Shown: positions 63,427 to 64,000 of the stretch, in pieces
How the letters are laid out: each line of letters begins with the position of its first letter
How positions within the stretch are numbered: the stretch's first letter is position 1
DNA from: Psychrobacter sp. ANT_WB68
GTDB taxonomy: Bacteria > Pseudomonadota > Gammaproteobacteria > Pseudomonadales > Moraxellaceae
Length of the DNA: 64,000 nucleotides
Direction of reading: 5' to 3'
Assembly (NCBI RefSeq): GCF_008369115.1
Contig: NZ_VOAZ01000001.1
Location: forward strand, 124,001 to 188,000
Notes under the pieces: model-generated
Databases searched by the model: none
Told to the model about the DNA's origin: nothing
Seen by the model: only the letters and a program-made list of their open reading frames with translations
Translations under genes and position numbers: made by a program

Positions 63427-64000
63427 ATGTCTATATATTCAAATCTTCTAGCGATAGATTGTACGCCAACAAACATTGGCAGGCGCGCGCGTTTGCCGCT
63501 CACGATAGCTGGACTGCTGCTGACCGCACAGGCACAGGCATTTTTGCCGACGCCAGCATCGCTTGTGACGACGGGGGAGTTAGCGCTAGATACTACTGAC
63601 GCTAAATCACAAAATGCTGAGCCAATATCAACGGCTTATGCTGAGACGGTTGTTGCCGAATCAAATAATACCATCAAGCCAGATAGTGTCTCAAATACCG
63701 CAGTCACTTCTCGGACATCTAACAATCAAAGTGCCAACAATACTAATAATAATGGGGCGAACACCCAACAGCTATTAGCATCATGGCGTCAGCAAGCAGA
63801 AACAGGAAACCTAGCCCAACATATAACATGGCGACGGTTATTATATTTTTTTGATGATCAAAAGAATTTAATCGGCAAGAAAAAAGACAGCAGTATCGTT
63901 GATGATGCTGCATTTTACTTAAGTAAAAATGGACAGCAAGATTCAGCGGCTGAGCTTGATGCATTGCTTGTTGCCCTTGCTGGCGAAATGGTTACGACTC
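63427..64000 (+). CDS. DUF4105 (Lnb N-terminal periplasmic domain) protein, 3'-truncated by the window edge
   Basis: The frame from ATG 63427 is open to base 64000 (191 codons), so the gene runs off the window. A signal peptide-like segment 'LPLTIAGLLLTAQAQA' is followed by an 85-residue Asn/Ser/Thr linker. Near the end 'TWRRLLYFFDD' and 'SIVDDAAFYLSKNGQQDSAAELDALL' match the start of DUF4105 proteins (W-xLL-h..., F-Y/F-L-S/A-xxGxxDxxAEL-xA). An overlapping frame from 63399 ends at 63599 and is not coding. The family is a periplasmic or membrane-anchored putative protease; this copy's activity cannot be judged. The start has only a weak ribosome site. Confidence 0.72.
   Translation, partial: MSIYSNLLAIDCTPTNIGRRARLPLTIAGLLLTAQAQAFLPTPASLVTTGELALDTTDAKSQNAEPISTAYAETVVAESNNTIKPDSVSNTAVTSRTSNNQSANNTNNNGANTQQLLASWRQQAETGNLAQHITWRRLLYFFDDQKNLIGKKKDSSIVDDAAFYLSKNGQQDSAAELDALLVALAGEMVTT

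Noticed and set aside
63399..63599. 66-residue plus-strand frame near the right edge
   Set aside because: It overlaps a longer open frame (63427 to the window end) that has a signal peptide and a recognisable domain start.
1..64000. CRISPR arrays, insertion sequences, prophage, integrons, rRNA
   Set aside because: No regularly spaced repeats, transposase, integrase, phage structural or rRNA sequences were seen on either strand; only a short toxin remnant suggests past mobile DNA.

Overview
The window reads as a stretch of chromosome from a gamma-proteobacterium of the Moraxellaceae, most probably Psychrobacter. That is inferred from gene content and protein style: a MinC with a long Ser/Ala-rich linker and its gene split from minDE, two-subunit GlyQ/GlyS, the YgfB / coiled-coil / ZapA cluster, moderate AT-richness with intrinsic terminators after most genes, and many house-keeping proteins with low-complexity N-terminal extensions. 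No rRNA, CRISPR array, prophage or intact insertion sequence was found. There is one tRNA gene (tRNA-Gly, GCC).

Layout. 1-5.5 kb: the end of a cytochrome b561 gene, minE-minD, minC, a membrane protein with a voltage-sensor-like region and a PlsC-type acyltransferase. 6-14 kb: an OmpA-type lipoprotein, then an iron-regulated periplasmic cluster (imelysin, di-haem oxidoreductase, second imelysin, DUF1513) with two Fur-box promoters visible in the sequence, followed by a YgjP-type metallopeptidase. 14-20 kb: a methyltransferase, an HD hydrolase and a peroxide-defence block of oxyR, ahpC and ahpF. 20-26 kb: a reactive-sulfur block made of two small DUF442-type phosphatase-like proteins, a SulP anion transporter, a BigR-like ArsR repressor, a persulfide-dioxygenase-like metallo-beta-lactamase protein, a DUF2892 protein and a TrxC-like thioredoxin. 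26-29 kb: a lipoprotein, SirB-like and BolA proteins, an M48 lipoprotein protease and the tRNA. 29-38 kb: an accessory redox/electrophile block of two SDRs, an MBL-fold enzyme, a LysR regulator, DoxX, DUF1275, a small GNAT, two pirins and a nitroreductase. Two near-identical GTTCT-N7-AGAA[C/T] sites, in front of the LysR/DoxX pair and in front of the pirins, suggest one regulon. 38-41 kb: a DUF962 protein and a PnuC plus NadR-like NAD salvage pair. 41-64 kb: PspC, glyQS, zapA/ygfB, a deaminase, argE, a LysE-type exporter, miaB, a lytic transglycosylase, a RNase T2-like protein without its catalytic residues, mdh, ribF, a GNAT, a lipoprotein, murJ, an unrecognised protein, ampD and the start of a DUF4105 protein cut by the window edge.

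How the parts fit. Much of the window is envelope and stress physiology: iron acquisition, peroxide reduction, persulfide detoxification, aldehyde/quinone-type redox stress and peptidoglycan recycling, set among core cell-division, translation and central-metabolism genes. The most distinctive signals are the active-site-less RNase T2-like protein, the shared LysR operator pair, the Fur promoter nested inside a terminator, a BigR-like gene with no ATG at its Shine-Dalgarno, and a decayed PIN-toxin gene upstream of mdh.
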